A DNA stretch of 64,000 nt, from assembly GCA_022793895.1 (NCBI GenBank), contig JAAWDS010000039.1, forward strand, positions 22,534-86,533, read 5' to 3'. The notes beneath the pieces were generated by a model, which saw only the letters and a program-made list of their open reading frames with translations, searched no databases and had not been told where the DNA came from. Source of the DNA: Provencibacterium sp. (GTDB lineage: Bacteria > Bacillota > Clostridia > Oscillospirales > Ruminococcaceae). Below, piece after piece: positions 10,616 to 21,521 of this stretch (the first letter of the stretch is position 1; every line of letters begins with the position of its first letter). Both the position numbers and the translations under genes were made by a program.

Positions 10616-12561
10616 TACTCAAAATGGAAAAGCTCATGCTCTATGCCCTCTCCGAAGACAAACAGTCCATCCTGGATCGTTTGATGGGTCTCGGCTGCGT
10701 ACAGATGGTCCCGCCTGAGGAGCTGGATGGTTTCGAGGAGCTCGGCGCCCTCGCCGGGCGCGATGCGCCCGCCGTCTACGACTATGAGAGCAAGCTCTCG
10801 GAGGTTTCCTCTGCGCTGGGCGTACTCAAGGAGTATGAGCCCAAGGCAAAACTCTTTGCAAAGAAGGATGAGGTCCCGCTTGGCGACATGCTGGAGCTTG
10901 GCTCCGCTGAGGAAGCGCTTAAAATTGCGGCTTCGGTCAAGGGGATCGTTTCCAACATCGCAGAAGTCCGTTCCTTCCAATCCGCCGATCAGTTCACCCG
11001 GCAGATGCTGCTCCCCTGGCAGCGCCTTGACCTGCCGCTCGAACACTTCTCCACCCGCTTCGCAGCGGCTATGCTGTATACCCTCCCCCTTTCGGCCGAC
11101 CTGGATGGGCTGCGCCGGGAGCTGGATGAGCTGCGCGCCCCGCTGGAGGAAGTTTCCTCGGACGCCGATCAGCGTTATGTAGCCGTCATCGCGCTGAGCG
11201 CCGATCGGGATGCGGTCTCGGCGCTGCTCAAGGAGCGCGGCGGCCTACCGGTTTCCCTTCCGGAGCTTACCGGCACCGCAGCGGAGAACATTGCGCGGAT
11301 CGATGAGAAAAACGGACAGTATGAAAAGAACATTCAGGCGCTTAACGAGTCGCTCCAGGCGCAGGCGCAGAACACGGGGGTGCTCAAGCTGGCCTACGAT
11401 CAGCTCTCAACCGCTATCGGCAGCCAACGCGCCAAGCAGAACCTGCTCTTGACCGACCGTTCCTTCGCCGTTTGCGGCTGGGTGGCCGAGGCGGATAAGG
11501 CCCGCGTTGAAAAGGCGCTTGAGCCCTTCACCTGCTGCTACGAGTTCCAGAAGCCTGCGGCCGGTGAAAATCCGCCCGTCCGCTTCAAGAACAACTCGCT
11601 GGTTGAGCCGTTTGAGGTCATCACTGAAATGTATGGCCTGCCCAATCCCAGCACGCTGGATCCCGATCCGCTGATCGCCCCCTTCTTCTTCCTTTTCTTC
11701 GGCATGATGCTCTCCGATGCGGGCTACGGCCTGGTGCTGGCCATTGCCGGTTTCATCGCCGGGAAGATGACCCGCAAGGGCACCTTCGGCAACAAAATGT
11801 TCCGGCTTATCGGACTTTGCGGCCTTTCCACCGTCATTTGGGGCGCGCTCTATGGGAGCTGGTTCGGCGACATCGTCACCGTCTTTGCCAACACCTTCTT
11901 CGGTGTGAGCGTCACTGTTCCGAAGCTCATCGATCCGTTGCAGGAGCCGATGACCATCATGATCATCTCCTTCCTCTTCGGCGCGGTCCATCTCTTTGTC
12001 GGCATGGGCGTGAAGGCTTATCTGTGCCTGCGCGCAGGCGACTGGAAGGGCGCGGTGTTCGATATCGGCTTCTGGTATCTCGTGCTCATCGGCTTAGGGA
12101 TGATGCTTCTGGGCGGCATGGCGCTCGAAATCGGCAAATGGATGGCAATCATCGGCGCTGCCGGGCTGGTTCTCACCCAGGGACGGCACAAGCCGAACCT
12201 TATCGGCAAGATTACCGGAGGCGTGATGAGCCTTTACGATATCACGAGCTATTTCTCGGATATCCTCTCCTATTCGCGCATCCTCGCGCTGGGCCTTGCC
12301 ACCGGCGTTATCGCCAGCGTGGTCAACATCCTCTCCACGCTGCCGGGCGCCAACATCATCGGCGCGGTGCTCTTTGTGGTCATCTTCCTCTTCGGGCACC
12401 TGCTCAATCTCGCCATCAATGCGCTGGGCTCCTATGTACACACCTCGCGCCTACAGTATGTCGAGTTCTTTGGTAAGTTCTATGAGGGCGGCGGAAGGCC
12501 GTTCACTCCCTTCAAACCCGAAACAAAATATAATCTCATCGAAAGCAAGGAGGACAATTGA
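10612..12561 (+). CDS. ntpI: V-type ATP synthase subunit I
   Basis: 649 aa with MILKMEKLMLYALSEDKQSILDRLMGLGCVQMV and C-terminal TMs incl. LIAPFFFLFFGMMLSDAGYGLVLA, DILSYSRILALGLATGVIA. Confidence 0.96.
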   Translation: MILKMEKLMLYALSEDKQSILDRLMGLGCVQMVPPEELDGFEELGALAGRDAPAVYDYESKLSEVSSALGVLKEYEPKAKLFAKKDEVPLGDMLELGSAEEALKIAASVKGIVSNIAEVRSFQSADQFTRQMLLPWQRLDLPLEHFSTRFAAAMLYTLPLSADLDGLRRELDELRAPLEEVSSDADQRYVAVIALSADRDAVSALLKERGGLPVSLPELTGTAAENIARIDEKNGQYEKNIQALNESLQAQAQNTGVLKLAYDQLSTAIGSQRAKQNLLLTDRSFAVCGWVAEADKARVEKALEPFTCCYEFQKPAAGENPPVRFKNNSLVEPFEVITEMYGLPNPSTLDPDPLIAPFFFLFFGMMLSDAGYGLVLAIAGFIAGKMTRKGTFGNKMFRLIGLCGLSTVIWGALYGSWFGDIVTVFANTFFGVSVTVPKLIDPLQEPMTIMIISFLFGAVHLFVGMGVKAYLCLRAGDWKGAVFDIGFWYLVLIGLGMMLLGGMALEIGKWMAIIGAAGLVLTQGRHKPNLIGKITGGVMSLYDITSYFSDILSYSRILALGLATGVIASVVNILSTLPGANIIGAVLFVVIFLFGHLLNLAINALGSYVHTSRLQYVEFFGKFYEGGGRPFTPFKPETKYNLIESKEDN

Positions 12562-12562
12562 A

Positions 12563-13045
12563 ATGTTTGAGTTTCTGCAAAACGGTAATTTCTGGGCTTA
12601 TCTGGGCGTAGCGGCGGCCGTCATCCTGGCGGGCATGGGCTCCGCGAAGGGCGTTGGACTGGTGGGCCAGGCTTCGGCCGGCGTCATCACCGAGGATCCC
12701 GATAAGTTCGGCCAGCTGCTCGTTCTTCAGGCTCTTCCGGGCACCCAGGGCATCTACGGCTTCCTCATCGGCTTCATCGTCATGCTCAACTCCGGCATGA
12801 TGGGCGGCGGCGTAAACCTCGATCTTGCGACCGGCACCGCCGTGTTCGCAGCCTGCCTGCCGGTCGGCATCGTCGGCCTCGTTTCCGGTATCCATCAGGG
12901 CAAGGTTTCCGCAGCCGGCGTTTCGATCGTTGCCAAGCGCCCCGATCAGGTGGCGAAGGCCATGGTTTCCGCGGCTCTCGTTGAGACCTACGCCATCCTC
13001 GCTTTCCTCATCTCGATGCTGCTCATCTTCAACATGAACTTCTAA
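12563..13045 (+). CDS. ntpK: V-type ATP synthase subunit K (membrane rotor)
   Basis: MFEFLQNGNFWAYLGVAAAVILAGMGSAKGVGLVGQASAGVI...VLQALPGTQGIYGF...SGIHQGKVSAAG...ALVETYAILAF; ATG at 12563 rather than the ORF-track start. Confidence 0.96.
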   Translation: MFEFLQNGNFWAYLGVAAAVILAGMGSAKGVGLVGQASAGVITEDPDKFGQLLVLQALPGTQGIYGFLIGFIVMLNSGMMGGGVNLDLATGTAVFAACLPVGIVGLVSGIHQGKVSAAGVSIVAKRPDQVAKAMVSAALVETYAILAFLISMLLIFNMNF

Positions 13046-13090
13046 GCCCCGTCTAAACAAAGCCCTATTAAAAGCAAAAGGTGGTGTTTC

Positions 13091-13678
13091 ATGTTGAACG
13101 GGCTTCAAAACCTGACCGATAAAATCCAAAGCGACGCAAAGGGTTATGCGGACGAACTCGCCGAAGCGACCCGTAAAAAGGTCGATGATCTGCTGCGCGA
13201 GCAGAAGGACGAAGCGGATGAGCTGCGCGCCAATATGACCGAAACGGCCCGCAAAGAGGCGGAAGGGATCCTCGCCCGCGCGAACAGCCAAGCCGCCCTT
13301 GAGGAACGCAACGCCCTCCTGCGTGCCAAGCGCGATATGATCAACGAAACCTTCGAGCTGGCTGCCGGTGAAATCGCTTCGCTGCCGAAGAAAAAATACA
13401 TCGCGCTGCTTGCAAAGCTGGTCAAGAAGTACCAGACCGGCCCGGCCGAAATCATCCTTAACGCACGCGATCTGAAGGAAGTCGGCGCCGAGCTTTTAAA
13501 TGAAATCCTCTCCGGAGCGGGCGCTCCTCTCGCCAGCCTCTGCCAACAGCCGGGCTCCTTTAAGGGCGGCCTCATTCTGCGGCAGGGGGATGTGGATACC
13601 AACTGCACCGTCGAGGTTCTTTGCGAAGGGATGCGCCACGAGCTTGAGCCGAAGGTTATCGAGCTCCTCCAGTTTTAA
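13091..13678 (+). CDS. ntpE: V-type ATP synthase subunit E
   Basis: 195 aa, position in operon, MLNGLQNLTDKIQSDAKGYADELAEATRKKVDDLLREQKDEADEL, C-term GGLILRQGDVDTNCTVEVL. Confidence 0.92.
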   Translation: MLNGLQNLTDKIQSDAKGYADELAEATRKKVDDLLREQKDEADELRANMTETARKEAEGILARANSQAALEERNALLRAKRDMINETFELAAGEIASLPKKKYIALLAKLVKKYQTGPAEIILNARDLKEVGAELLNEILSGAGAPLASLCQQPGSFKGGLILRQGDVDTNCTVEVLCEGMRHELEPKVIELLQF

Positions 13679-13695
13679 GCGGGAGGGTTTGAGAT

Positions 13696-14700
13696 TTGAA
13701 TAAGATCAAAGACGTGGATTATCTCTATGCGACCGCCCGCCTGCGCGCCTTGGAGCGGGAGATGCTCACCGCGCGCGATTTTCAAAAGATGGTGGACGCC
13801 GCAACGCTGGAAGAGAGCTATAAAACGGCGAACGATGTTTCGCTGCACAGCTCCCTCCCCGCCGCCCGCTATGAGGAAGCGATCTCCGCCATGCTGTCCC
13901 GCGCCTGGGCCTTGGTGGAGGAATTGACCGGCGGCCACCCGGCCCTCTCGGTCTTCCGCTTTAAATACGACGGGCACAATCTCAAGACCATCCTCAAATC
14001 GCAGGCGCTCGGATCCGATCCGCTGCCGGTCATGTCCCCGCTGGGGACGCAGGCGCCGGAAGCGCTGCTGGCCGCCTGGCGCGAGCAGAAGCTGGAGTCT
14101 CTCCCACCGCTGTTGGCGGACGCCGCGCAGAAGGCCGGAGAGGCGCTTGCGAAAACAGGGGATCCGCAGAAGGTGGATATCCTTCTGGACCGGGCGGTAC
14201 TGGAAGGGATGTTGCAGCTGGCAAAGGAGATCGATTTCGATTTCCTGACCGATATCGTGCGTACCTATATCGATATCGAAAACCTGCGCACCGCCGTCCG
14301 CCTCAAGCGTATTGGGCGCGATGCGGGGCAGTTCAAGCGTTTGGCTATCGAGGGCGGGAAGCTCCCGCTCGACCGGCTGTTTGAAGCCTATCCCGCCGAA
14401 GGGTTCGACGCGCTGCGGGATGCGCTCTTTGTCACCGAATACCATAGCCACTTCGCCCCGCTCCTAGAGGGGCTGCAAAATCCCCGCAAGCCGCTGACCG
14501 AATTTGAGCGGGGGGCAGACAACTACCAGCTCCTTCTGCTGCGGCGCAGCCGCCTGGTTTCCTTCGGCTTTGAGCCGGTGCTTTCCTACCTGCTGGCCAA
14601 GGAGAATGAAGCGAAGCAAATCCGCATCGTTCTGGCCTCCAAGGCGGCCGGGGTCGAGCGGGAGAAGATCCGCGAACGGCTGCGGGAGACCTACGCATAA
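13696..14700 (+). CDS. ntpC: V-type ATP synthase subunit C
   Basis: TTG start; DVDYLYATARLRALEREMLTARDFQKMVDAATLEES...DIVRTYIDIENLRTAVRLKRIGR. Confidence 0.93.
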   Translation: MNKIKDVDYLYATARLRALEREMLTARDFQKMVDAATLEESYKTANDVSLHSSLPAARYEEAISAMLSRAWALVEELTGGHPALSVFRFKYDGHNLKTILKSQALGSDPLPVMSPLGTQAPEALLAAWREQKLESLPPLLADAAQKAGEALAKTGDPQKVDILLDRAVLEGMLQLAKEIDFDFLTDIVRTYIDIENLRTAVRLKRIGRDAGQFKRLAIEGGKLPLDRLFEAYPAEGFDALRDALFVTEYHSHFAPLLEGLQNPRKPLTEFERGADNYQLLLLRRSRLVSFGFEPVLSYLLAKENEAKQIRIVLASKAAGVEREKIRERLRETYA

Positions 14701-14747
14701 GGGCTGCGGACGGCAGCTAAAAACCAGGAAGGGGCTGAGAAAACCCT

Positions 14748-15068
14748 ATGCGAAAAAAGATCGCCATCATTGGCGATAAGGAGAGCGTCCTCGGCTATAA
14801 GGCAGTCGGCTTTCATACCTTTGTCAGCGCTTCCCCCGCCGAAGACCGAACGCTGGTCGACCGGCTGGCGAAGGATGACTATGGGGTGATCTTCATCACC
14901 GAGCAGGCCCTCTCCCCCATCGTCGATATCCTCGAAAAATATAAGGACGATAAAATCCCCGCCATTATTCCCCTCCCCTCGAAGGATGGGACGCTGGGGC
15001 TTGGAATCCGCAACGTAAAATCCAGCGTGGAACGCGCTGTCGGGGCGGATATCCTGTTCAATGACTAA
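14748..15068 (+). CDS. ntpF: V-type ATP synthase subunit F
   Basis: MRKKIAIIGDKESVLGYKAVGFHTFVSASPAEDRTLVDRLAKDDYGVIFITEQ. Confidence 0.94.
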   Translation: MRKKIAIIGDKESVLGYKAVGFHTFVSASPAEDRTLVDRLAKDDYGVIFITEQALSPIVDILEKYKDDKIPAIIPLPSKDGTLGLGIRNVKSSVERAVGADILFND

Positions 15069-15087
15069 GAAAAGTAGGTGAAAGAAT

Positions 15088-16866
15088 TTGAGCCAAGGCA
15101 CAATCGTGAAGGTCAGCGGGCCGCTTGTCACCGCTGAAGGCATGCGCGACGCCAACATGTTCGACGTGGTGCGTGTCGGCCGCCAAAAGCTGATTGGCGA
15201 AATCATTGAAATGCACGGCGACCGCGCTTCCATTCAGGTTTATGAGGAAACCGCAGGCCTGGGCAAAGGGGACGAGGTTGTCTCCACCGGCTCCCCGCTT
15301 TCGGTGGAGCTCGCGCCCGGTCTGCTCCAGAGCATCTTCGACGGGATTCAGCGCCCGCTGGAAAAGCTCAAGGAGATCACCGGCTCGAACATCACGCGCG
15401 GCGTGGAAGTAACCTCGCTGGATCATGAAAAGGTCTGGGAGTTTAAAGCCACCGCGAAGCCCGGCGATAAGGTGGTCGCCGGCGATATTATCGGCACTGT
15501 TCAGGAAACGGTGCTCATCGAACAGAAAATCATGGTCCCCTACGGCATAGAGGGCGAGATTGTCTCGATTCAGAGCGGCAGCTTTACCATCGTGGACACC
15601 ATCGCCACCATTAAAAAGCCGGACGGCACGACGGCCGACGTGCAGATGCTTCAGCGCTGGCCGGTCCGCCGCCAGCGCCCGAACGCCGGAAAGCTGCCGC
15701 CCGATCGTCCCATGATCACCGGCCAGCGGGTTATCGACTCGATTTTCCCGATCACCCGCGGCGGCACGGCGGCCGTTCCCGGCCCGTTCGGAAGCGGCAA
15801 GACGGTTATCCAGCACCAGCTCGCCAAGTGGTCGGATGTGGACATCGTCGTTTACATCGGCTGCGGCGAACGCGGCAACGAGATGACCGACGTTCTGCTC
15901 GAATTCCCGGAACTCAAGGACCCGAAGAGCGGCCAGTCGCTGATGTGCCGCACGGTGCTCATCGCCAACACCTCGGACATGCCGGTGGCCGCCCGTGAGG
16001 CTTCCATCTATACCGGCATCACCATCGCCGAATACTTCCGCGACATGGGCTACTCGGTCGCTATCATGGCTGACTCCACCTCCCGCTGGGCCGAGGCGCT
16101 GCGCGAGATGTCCGGCCGTTTGGAAGAGATGCCCGGTGAAGAAGGCTACCCGGCCTACCTGACCAGCCGCCTCGCCCAGTTCTATGAACGCGCAGGCCGC
16201 GTGCAATGCCTGGGCAGCGACGGACGCGAGGGCACGCTGACCGCTATTGGCGCGGTTTCCCCGGCTGGCGGCGATAACTCCGACCCGGTCGTTCAGGCAA
16301 CGCTGCGCATTGTAAAGGTATTCTGGGGCCTGAGCTCGGACCTAGCCTATAAGCGCCACTTCCCCGCTATCGGCTGGCTGAACAGCTATTCGCTCTATCT
16401 CGACGATATTGGCGCCTGGATGAATGAAAACATCGATCCCGACTGGTCGAACAACCACGAAGAGATGATGCGCCTGCTCCAGGAGGAGGCCGAGCTCGAA
16501 GAGATCGTCAAGCTCGTCGGCTATGACTCGCTGTCCGCGCCCGACCGGCTGACCCTCGAAGCCTCCCGCTCGGTCCGTGAGGACTTCATGCAGCAGGATT
16601 CGTTCGACGATGTGGATACCTACGCCTCGCTGCACAAGCAGACCCTCCTTCTGAAGCTGGTGCTGACCTTCTATCACCACGCCAAGGAGGCGTTGGAGGG
16701 CGGCACCCGCATTAACGACATCTTTGCCATGGAGGTCCGCGAGCGGATCGCCCGCGCCAAGTTCATCCCGGAGGATGAATTTGATAAATACTATGAGGAC
16801 GCCGTGAGCGAGATGGAGAAGGAATTCGCCGCGCTGTCGAAGGAAGAGGAGGCTCAGGCGGAATGA
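15088..16866 (+). CDS. ntpA: V-type ATP synthase subunit A
   Basis: 592 aa, [42 protein letters not shown] start at 15088. Confidence 0.98.
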   Translation: MSQGTIVKVSGPLVTAEGMRDANMFDVVRVGRQKLIGEIIEMHGDRASIQVYEETAGLGKGDEVVSTGSPLSVELAPGLLQSIFDGIQRPLEKLKEITGSNITRGVEVTSLDHEKVWEFKATAKPGDKVVAGDIIGTVQETVLIEQKIMVPYGIEGEIVSIQSGSFTIVDTIATIKKPDGTTADVQMLQRWPVRRQRPNAGKLPPDRPMITGQRVIDSIFPITRGGTAAVPGPFGSGKTVIQHQLAKWSDVDIVVYIGCGERGNEMTDVLLEFPELKDPKSGQSLMCRTVLIANTSDMPVAAREASIYTGITIAEYFRDMGYSVAIMADSTSRWAEALREMSGRLEEMPGEEGYPAYLTSRLAQFYERAGRVQCLGSDGREGTLTAIGAVSPAGGDNSDPVVQATLRIVKVFWGLSSDLAYKRHFPAIGWLNSYSLYLDDIGAWMNENIDPDWSNNHEEMMRLLQEEAELEEIVKLVGYDSLSAPDRLTLEASRSVREDFMQQDSFDDVDTYASLHKQTLLLKLVLTFYHHAKEALEGGTRINDIFAMEVRERIARAKFIPEDEFDKYYEDAVSEMEKEFAALSKEEEAQAE

Positions 16867-18239
16867 TTAAGGAATACCGCACCATATATGAGGTCGCCGG
16901 CCCCCTGATGCTCGTCAAGGACGTAGAAGGCGTTACCTACAACGAGCTGGTTGAAATCGAGCTGCCCAGCGGCGAAATCCGCCGCGGCAAGGTGCTGGAG
17001 GTCAACGGCGACAACGCGCTCGTTCAGCTCTTCGAGAGCTCTGCGGGCCTCAACGTCGAGCAAAGCAAGGTCCGCTTTTTGGGCCACTCGCTCGAATTGG
17101 CCGTCAGCGAGGATATGCTCGGCCGCGTTTTCTCCGGCATGGGCGAGCCGATCGACGGCGGCCCGGAGATTATTCCGGAAAGACGGATCGACATCAACGG
17201 CGTGCCGATGAACCCCGCCGCCCGCAACTATCCGGACGAGTTCATCCAGACCGGCGTTTCCGCTATCGACGGGCTGAACACCCTGGTCCGCGGCCAGAAG
17301 CTGCCGATCTTCTCCGGCTCCGGCCTGCCGCATGCCAAGCTCGCGGCTCAGATCGCCCGTCAGGCTAAGGTGCTCGGCACCGACAGCCGGTTCGCGGTGG
17401 TTTTCGCCGCTATCGGCATCACCTTTGAGGAGTCGAACTTCTTTATTTCCGACTTCCGCAAGACCGGCGCGCTCGATCGCACCGTGCTGTTCGTCAACCT
17501 GGCGAACGACCCGGCCATCGAACGTATTTCCACCCCCCGTATGGCGCTGACCGCGGCGGAGTACCTGGCCTTCGAGAAGGATATGCACGTGCTGGTTATC
17601 CTGACCGATATTACCAACTATGCCGAAGCGCTGCGCGAGGTTTCCGCCGCGCGCAAGGAGGTTCCCGGACGCCGTGGCTACCCCGGCAACCTCTACACCG
17701 ACCTGGCGACCATCTATGAACGCGCCGGGCGCAAGACAGACTCCAAGGGCAGTATCACGATGATCCCGATCCTCACCATGCCGGAGGATGACAAGACCCA
17801 TCCCATCCCCGACCTGACCGGTTACATCACCGAGGGCCAGATCATCCTTTCGCGCGAGCTATACCGTAAAAACGTGCTGCCGCCTATCGATGTGCTCCCC
17901 TCGCTTTCGCGACTCAAGGATAAGGGCATCGGCGCCGGCAAGACCCGCGAGGATCACGCCAACACGATGAACCAGCTCTTCTCGGCCTACGCCCGCGGCA
18001 AGGACGCCAAAGAGCTGATGACCATCCTCGGCGAAGCGGCCCTCTCGGACATCGATAAGCTGTACGCCAAGTTCGCGGATGAGTTTGAACGGCGCTATGT
18101 TTCGCAGGGCTTCACCACCGGCCGCGACATCTCCGAAACGCTGGAAATCGGCTGGGAGCTGCTTTCGATTCTCCCGCGCACCGAGCTCAAGCGCATCAAA
18201 ACGGAATTTATCGACAAATACCTTCCGACCAACTCGTAA
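16863..18239 (+). CDS. ntpB: V-type ATP synthase subunit B
   Basis: 458 aa, [38 protein letters not shown]...[25 protein letters not shown]. Confidence 0.98.
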   Translation: MIKEYRTIYEVAGPLMLVKDVEGVTYNELVEIELPSGEIRRGKVLEVNGDNALVQLFESSAGLNVEQSKVRFLGHSLELAVSEDMLGRVFSGMGEPIDGGPEIIPERRIDINGVPMNPAARNYPDEFIQTGVSAIDGLNTLVRGQKLPIFSGSGLPHAKLAAQIARQAKVLGTDSRFAVVFAAIGITFEESNFFISDFRKTGALDRTVLFVNLANDPAIERISTPRMALTAAEYLAFEKDMHVLVILTDITNYAEALREVSAARKEVPGRRGYPGNLYTDLATIYERAGRKTDSKGSITMIPILTMPEDDKTHPIPDLTGYITEGQIILSRELYRKNVLPPIDVLPSLSRLKDKGIGAGKTREDHANTMNQLFSAYARGKDAKELMTILGEAALSDIDKLYAKFADEFERRYVSQGFTTGRDISETLEIGWELLSILPRTELKRIKTEFIDKYLPTNS

Positions 18240-18254
18240 GGGAGGGGAACGGCC

Positions 18255-18911
18255 ATGGCCAAAATGAACGTCAGCCCCACCCGCATGGAGCTCACGCGCC
18301 TCAAAAAGCGGCTGAAAACCGCGACGCGCGGGCATAAGCTCTTAAAAGACAAGCGCGACGACCTGATGAAGAAGTTCCTTGAGCTTGTGCGCAAGAACAA
18401 GGAGTTCCGGGAAATCGTGGAGCAGAAGGTTATGCGGATGTATTCCGGTTTTGCCGTAGCCAGCGCGGTCATGTCCCCTGAAATGCTGGAGGAAGCGCTG
18501 ATGCTGCCGAAGGAAAACGTTGAGCTGGATGTGGAGACGCGCAACGTGATGAGCGTCAACGTGCCGGTGTTTGAGTTTTCGACCGACGTTGAGCATCTAC
18601 AGGAGATCTATTCCTATGGCTTTAACTTCACCTCCGGCGAGCTGGACAGCTCGGTAGCCGCCCTGCGGGACGTGCTTCCCTATCTGTTGCAGCTTGCACA
18701 GATGGAGAAGAGCGCCCAACTGCTGGCCGAGGAGATCGAGAAAACCCGCCGCCGCGTCAATGCGCTGGAATATGTGCAGATCCCCATGCTTCAGGAAACG
18801 ATCAAGCACATCACCATGAAGCTCGACGAGAACGAGCGCGGCAACCTCACCCGCCTCATGAAGATTAAAGACATGATGGTAGAAGAGAACCGCCAGGCCG
18901 CCGGGCAATAA
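18255..18911 (+). CDS. ntpD: V-type ATP synthase subunit D
   Basis: MAKMNVSPTRMELTRLKKRLKTATRGHKLLKDKRDDLMKKFLELV. Confidence 0.97.
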   Translation: MAKMNVSPTRMELTRLKKRLKTATRGHKLLKDKRDDLMKKFLELVRKNKEFREIVEQKVMRMYSGFAVASAVMSPEMLEEALMLPKENVELDVETRNVMSVNVPVFEFSTDVEHLQEIYSYGFNFTSGELDSSVAALRDVLPYLLQLAQMEKSAQLLAEEIEKTRRRVNALEYVQIPMLQETIKHITMKLDENERGNLTRLMKIKDMMVEENRQAAGQ

Positions 18912-18926
18912 GAGAAAAGCCTATAT

Positions 18927-18969
18927 AAAAAGGCGCGTTGCAGAATGCAGTTCTGCAACGCGCCTTTTT
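18927..18969 (+). terminator. Intrinsic terminator of V-type ATP synthase operon
   Basis: AAAAAGGCGCGTTGCAGAATGCAGTTCTGCAACGCGCCTTTTT hairpin. Confidence 0.9.
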
Positions 18970-19075
18970 CTGCAAGCCGGGAGAACGGCTTGCACGATTC
19001 CTTTTGCAGGCCGGGGGCGTTTTCTGTCAGCCTGTTTTACTTTTTGCTTTCAGCTGAAGATGCGCGCGCTCCCCT

Positions 19076-19783
19076 CTACTTCTCGCTAAAATCGCGGGAG
19101 CAGAGGTAAGAAGCGGTCCGCTCGATCGAGGTGCGCAGGTGTTCCGGGACCGGCCCGGAGGAGGGGGAGCGGTAATCAAACAGATTGCAAAAGCTGTCAA
19201 TATCCGTTTTCAGAGCGTTCAACTGCTTGAGCGCCAATGTGCCGATCGCCTCTGAAAAAGCAGGGTAGATCTTTTTTCCTAGCTTTCCCTGCGCGGCCTG
19301 GAGGAGCTTCTGATAGTGTGGGAAACAAAGAAGCTCCTGTTTTGCAAAGAGCTGACGGAAGGATTCCTCCTTTTCCCACATGCGTAGGGTGGTATCCAGC
19401 ATACGATCCATCGATTTTTGAATGCGATCGCAGACATAGCACCCCTCTGCCGCCTCGCGCGCTTTCTCCGCGCGGGGATCCTTCCCGCGGGCCGGCGCGC
19501 TGGCGCTGACAATATCCTTGCGCAGATAGTCCAGGTGCGATTGAAACATCAGGCCGATGGACAAGCGGTTCTTACGCGGCAGCATTCGCCGCAGATGATC
19601 CTCGCAGAAGCCGGTGCGGTTGGTTTCCACCCGCACATCCGGCTCCATCATCGCAGCGCCCATGATATATTCAATGCTACGCTCCTCCAGCATATCCCGC
19701 ATTCGGCAGATGGGGCAGCCCTGCATCGGCTCAAAAACCTCGCTGATCGGTATGGTGTAAATACTGTCTTTCATGCTATCCAT
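19076..19783 (-). CDS. DUF6062-like protein with two CxxC...C-x2-H modules
   Basis: 235 aa, QGCPICRMRDMLEERSIEYIMGAAMMEPDVRVETNRTGFCEDHLRRML and EGCYVCDRIQKSMDRML...LLCFPHYQKLL. Confidence 0.65.
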   Translation of the reverse strand: MDSMKDSIYTIPISEVFEPMQGCPICRMRDMLEERSIEYIMGAAMMEPDVRVETNRTGFCEDHLRRMLPRKNRLSIGLMFQSHLDYLRKDIVSASAPARGKDPRAEKAREAAEGCYVCDRIQKSMDRMLDTTLRMWEKEESFRQLFAKQELLCFPHYQKLLQAAQGKLGKKIYPAFSEAIGTLALKQLNALKTDIDSFCNLFDYRSPSSGPVPEHLRTSIERTASYLCSRDFSEK

Positions 19784-19817
19784 CTTCCTTCCCAGCCGTC
19801 CCGGAGGAGCCCGGTCC

Positions 19818-20837
19818 CTATTTATCCGGGCTGGCCAGCTCTTTCAAAACGTCCTCATCAATCCGCCGCGTTACGCTGTGCGTATAGGGCGTAAAATATT
19901 TAGGCCAAAACCGGTTGGCCGCCGGGTTGATGCTCTCAAAATCTACGCCCAGCCGTCCGGCCCCCTCCCGGTGCAGCGTCCGAACCGCATTTTCCAGCAG
20001 CTTCCCGTAAAGCCCGGAGCCCCGGTATTCCGGCAGGCAATAGGCCCCGCGGATATTCCACATCTCCGGCCGGTCGGAGACAACCGTTTCACCGCCGCCC
20101 CGGCCCGCCAGGAGAACGGCCGCCGCCCGGCTGCCCTCCAGCGCCGCGAAACAGCGGCTGTCATCCTCCCGGCATTCCTTCCTGAACGCTTCCAGGCTGA
20201 GGGAAACGCGGCGGATAAAGGTGGGGCTGGCCGCCATGTGATCATCCAGCCGGAGGATGAGCGGATAGGCAAGCTCCATCTCTTCAGCCGTCAGCTCCTT
20301 CCACCGGATACCGGGGGGCGGCGGCTCCTCCGGGCCGCCGGCGGTGCTGCGAATGGCGTCGATGCAGCGCAGGCCAAAGCCATAGGTAAAGAACAGCCGC
20401 TGCGTCTCTCGGTCGTGCGCATAGAGACAGACCGCATGACTGCTGGCGCCCGCTCTGGCCCACCTTTCCTGCGCCGCCGGAAGCATCCGGGCATAGATAT
20501 CCGCCCGCCCCTCCCGCTGGGCAGCGTTGGCGTGCATCGGCGAAAAAACGCCGCGCGCCTGGGTGGCCCGGAAGGCCCGTTCAAACGGGGAACACCCGCA
20601 CAGGAACCCCAAGAGCCGCCCATCCTCCGGATCGAGCGCGGCCACGCCCATTCCATTTTCCGCAAATTCATCCAGCTCCAGGGCAGGGAGCTCCGGCGGC
20701 AGGGCCGGGACCGCGGCGCGCTCCTCCTGATAAGCCGCGCGCGCCAACGCCTCCGCCTGCTTGAGATGCTCCCTTGTAAACCCTACCACAAGCGGATTCC
20801 GTCCGCTGCTCTTCAAAGCGATCGCCTCCCCTGCCAT
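19818..20837 (-). CDS. GNAT family N-acetyltransferase
   Basis: 339 aa, RGAYCLPEYRGSGLYGKLLENAVRTLHREGAGRLGVDFESINPAANRFWPKYF, acetyl-CoA binding-like motif. Confidence 0.85.
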   Translation of the reverse strand: MAGEAIALKSSGRNPLVVGFTREHLKQAEALARAAYQEERAAVPALPPELPALELDEFAENGMGVAALDPEDGRLLGFLCGCSPFERAFRATQARGVFSPMHANAAQREGRADIYARMLPAAQERWARAGASSHAVCLYAHDRETQRLFFTYGFGLRCIDAIRSTAGGPEEPPPPGIRWKELTAEEMELAYPLILRLDDHMAASPTFIRRVSLSLEAFRKECREDDSRCFAALEGSRAAAVLLAGRGGGETVVSDRPEMWNIRGAYCLPEYRGSGLYGKLLENAVRTLHREGAGRLGVDFESINPAANRFWPKYFTPYTHSVTRRIDEDVLKELASPDK

Positions 20838-20900
20838 TTTCCAAACAATTTGAACGCCTGCGATTTTTCATCCCCTCGCAGCGCCGGTTGACGCTTTCCC

Positions 20901-21521
20901 TTACCGGATGAAATCCGTCCGGCTGCCCTGCTCCGCCTCCGGCCAGGCGACGCCCGCCGCTTTGCCCGCCTGGAGGCATTTCAGCATCCAAGCCAGGTTA
21001 CGGGCCAGGTTGCGCATGGTCTGCATTCCCTCCGCATCCTCTTCTGCCTCTCCCGTCCTACAGCCATAAGCCATGTTCCAATAGGTGGAACCCACCACCG
21101 GCATCTGGGAAATGCCGAAATATTTGTTCATCACATCGAAGGAGGCCGTCATCCCGCCCCTTCTGGCAACGGTGACGGCAGCGCCCGGTTTCATGGCAAA
21201 CGCCTTCTTGCCGCTGTAAAACGCCCTGTCGAGAAACGAGAGGATGCGTCCGCTGGGGTGCGCATAATAGACCGGGGTGCCAAAGACGAAGCCATCCGCC
21301 TCCCGCGCCTTGGCTATAAACTCGTTTACCTTGTCATCCCCAAAAACGCAGCCGGTTTCCGAGCATTTCCCGCAGCCTATGCAGTCGCGGACAGGCGCGC
21401 CGCCGAGCTGGAAAATTTCATATTCAATTCCTTCCTTTTGGAGCTGCCGCCCAACCTCCTGCAAAGAAAGATAGGTGTTTCCCTGCGGATTTGCACTTCC
21501 GTTTAACATGAGAACTTTCAT
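20901..21521 (-). CDS. flavodoxin-like / NADPH-dependent FMN reductase family protein
   Basis: MKVLMLNGSANPQGNTYLSLQEVGRQLQKEGIEYEIFQLGGAPVRDCIGCGKCSETGCVFGDD...GFVFGTPVYYAHPSGRILSFLDRAF. Confidence 0.93.
   Translation of the reverse strand: MKVLMLNGSANPQGNTYLSLQEVGRQLQKEGIEYEIFQLGGAPVRDCIGCGKCSETGCVFGDDKVNEFIAKAREADGFVFGTPVYYAHPSGRILSFLDRAFYSGKKAFAMKPGAAVTVARRGGMTASFDVMNKYFGISQMPVVGSTYWNMAYGCRTGEAEEDAEGMQTMRNLARNLAWMLKCLQAGKAAGVAWPEAEQGSRTDFIR

Noticed and set aside
15058-16206. 382-aa minus-strand ORF antisense to ntpA
   Set aside because: Antisense to the P-loop-bearing subunit A gene; typical GC-rich shadow frame.
16854-17801. 315-aa minus-strand ORF antisense to ntpB
   Set aside because: Shadow ORF of a highly conserved gene.
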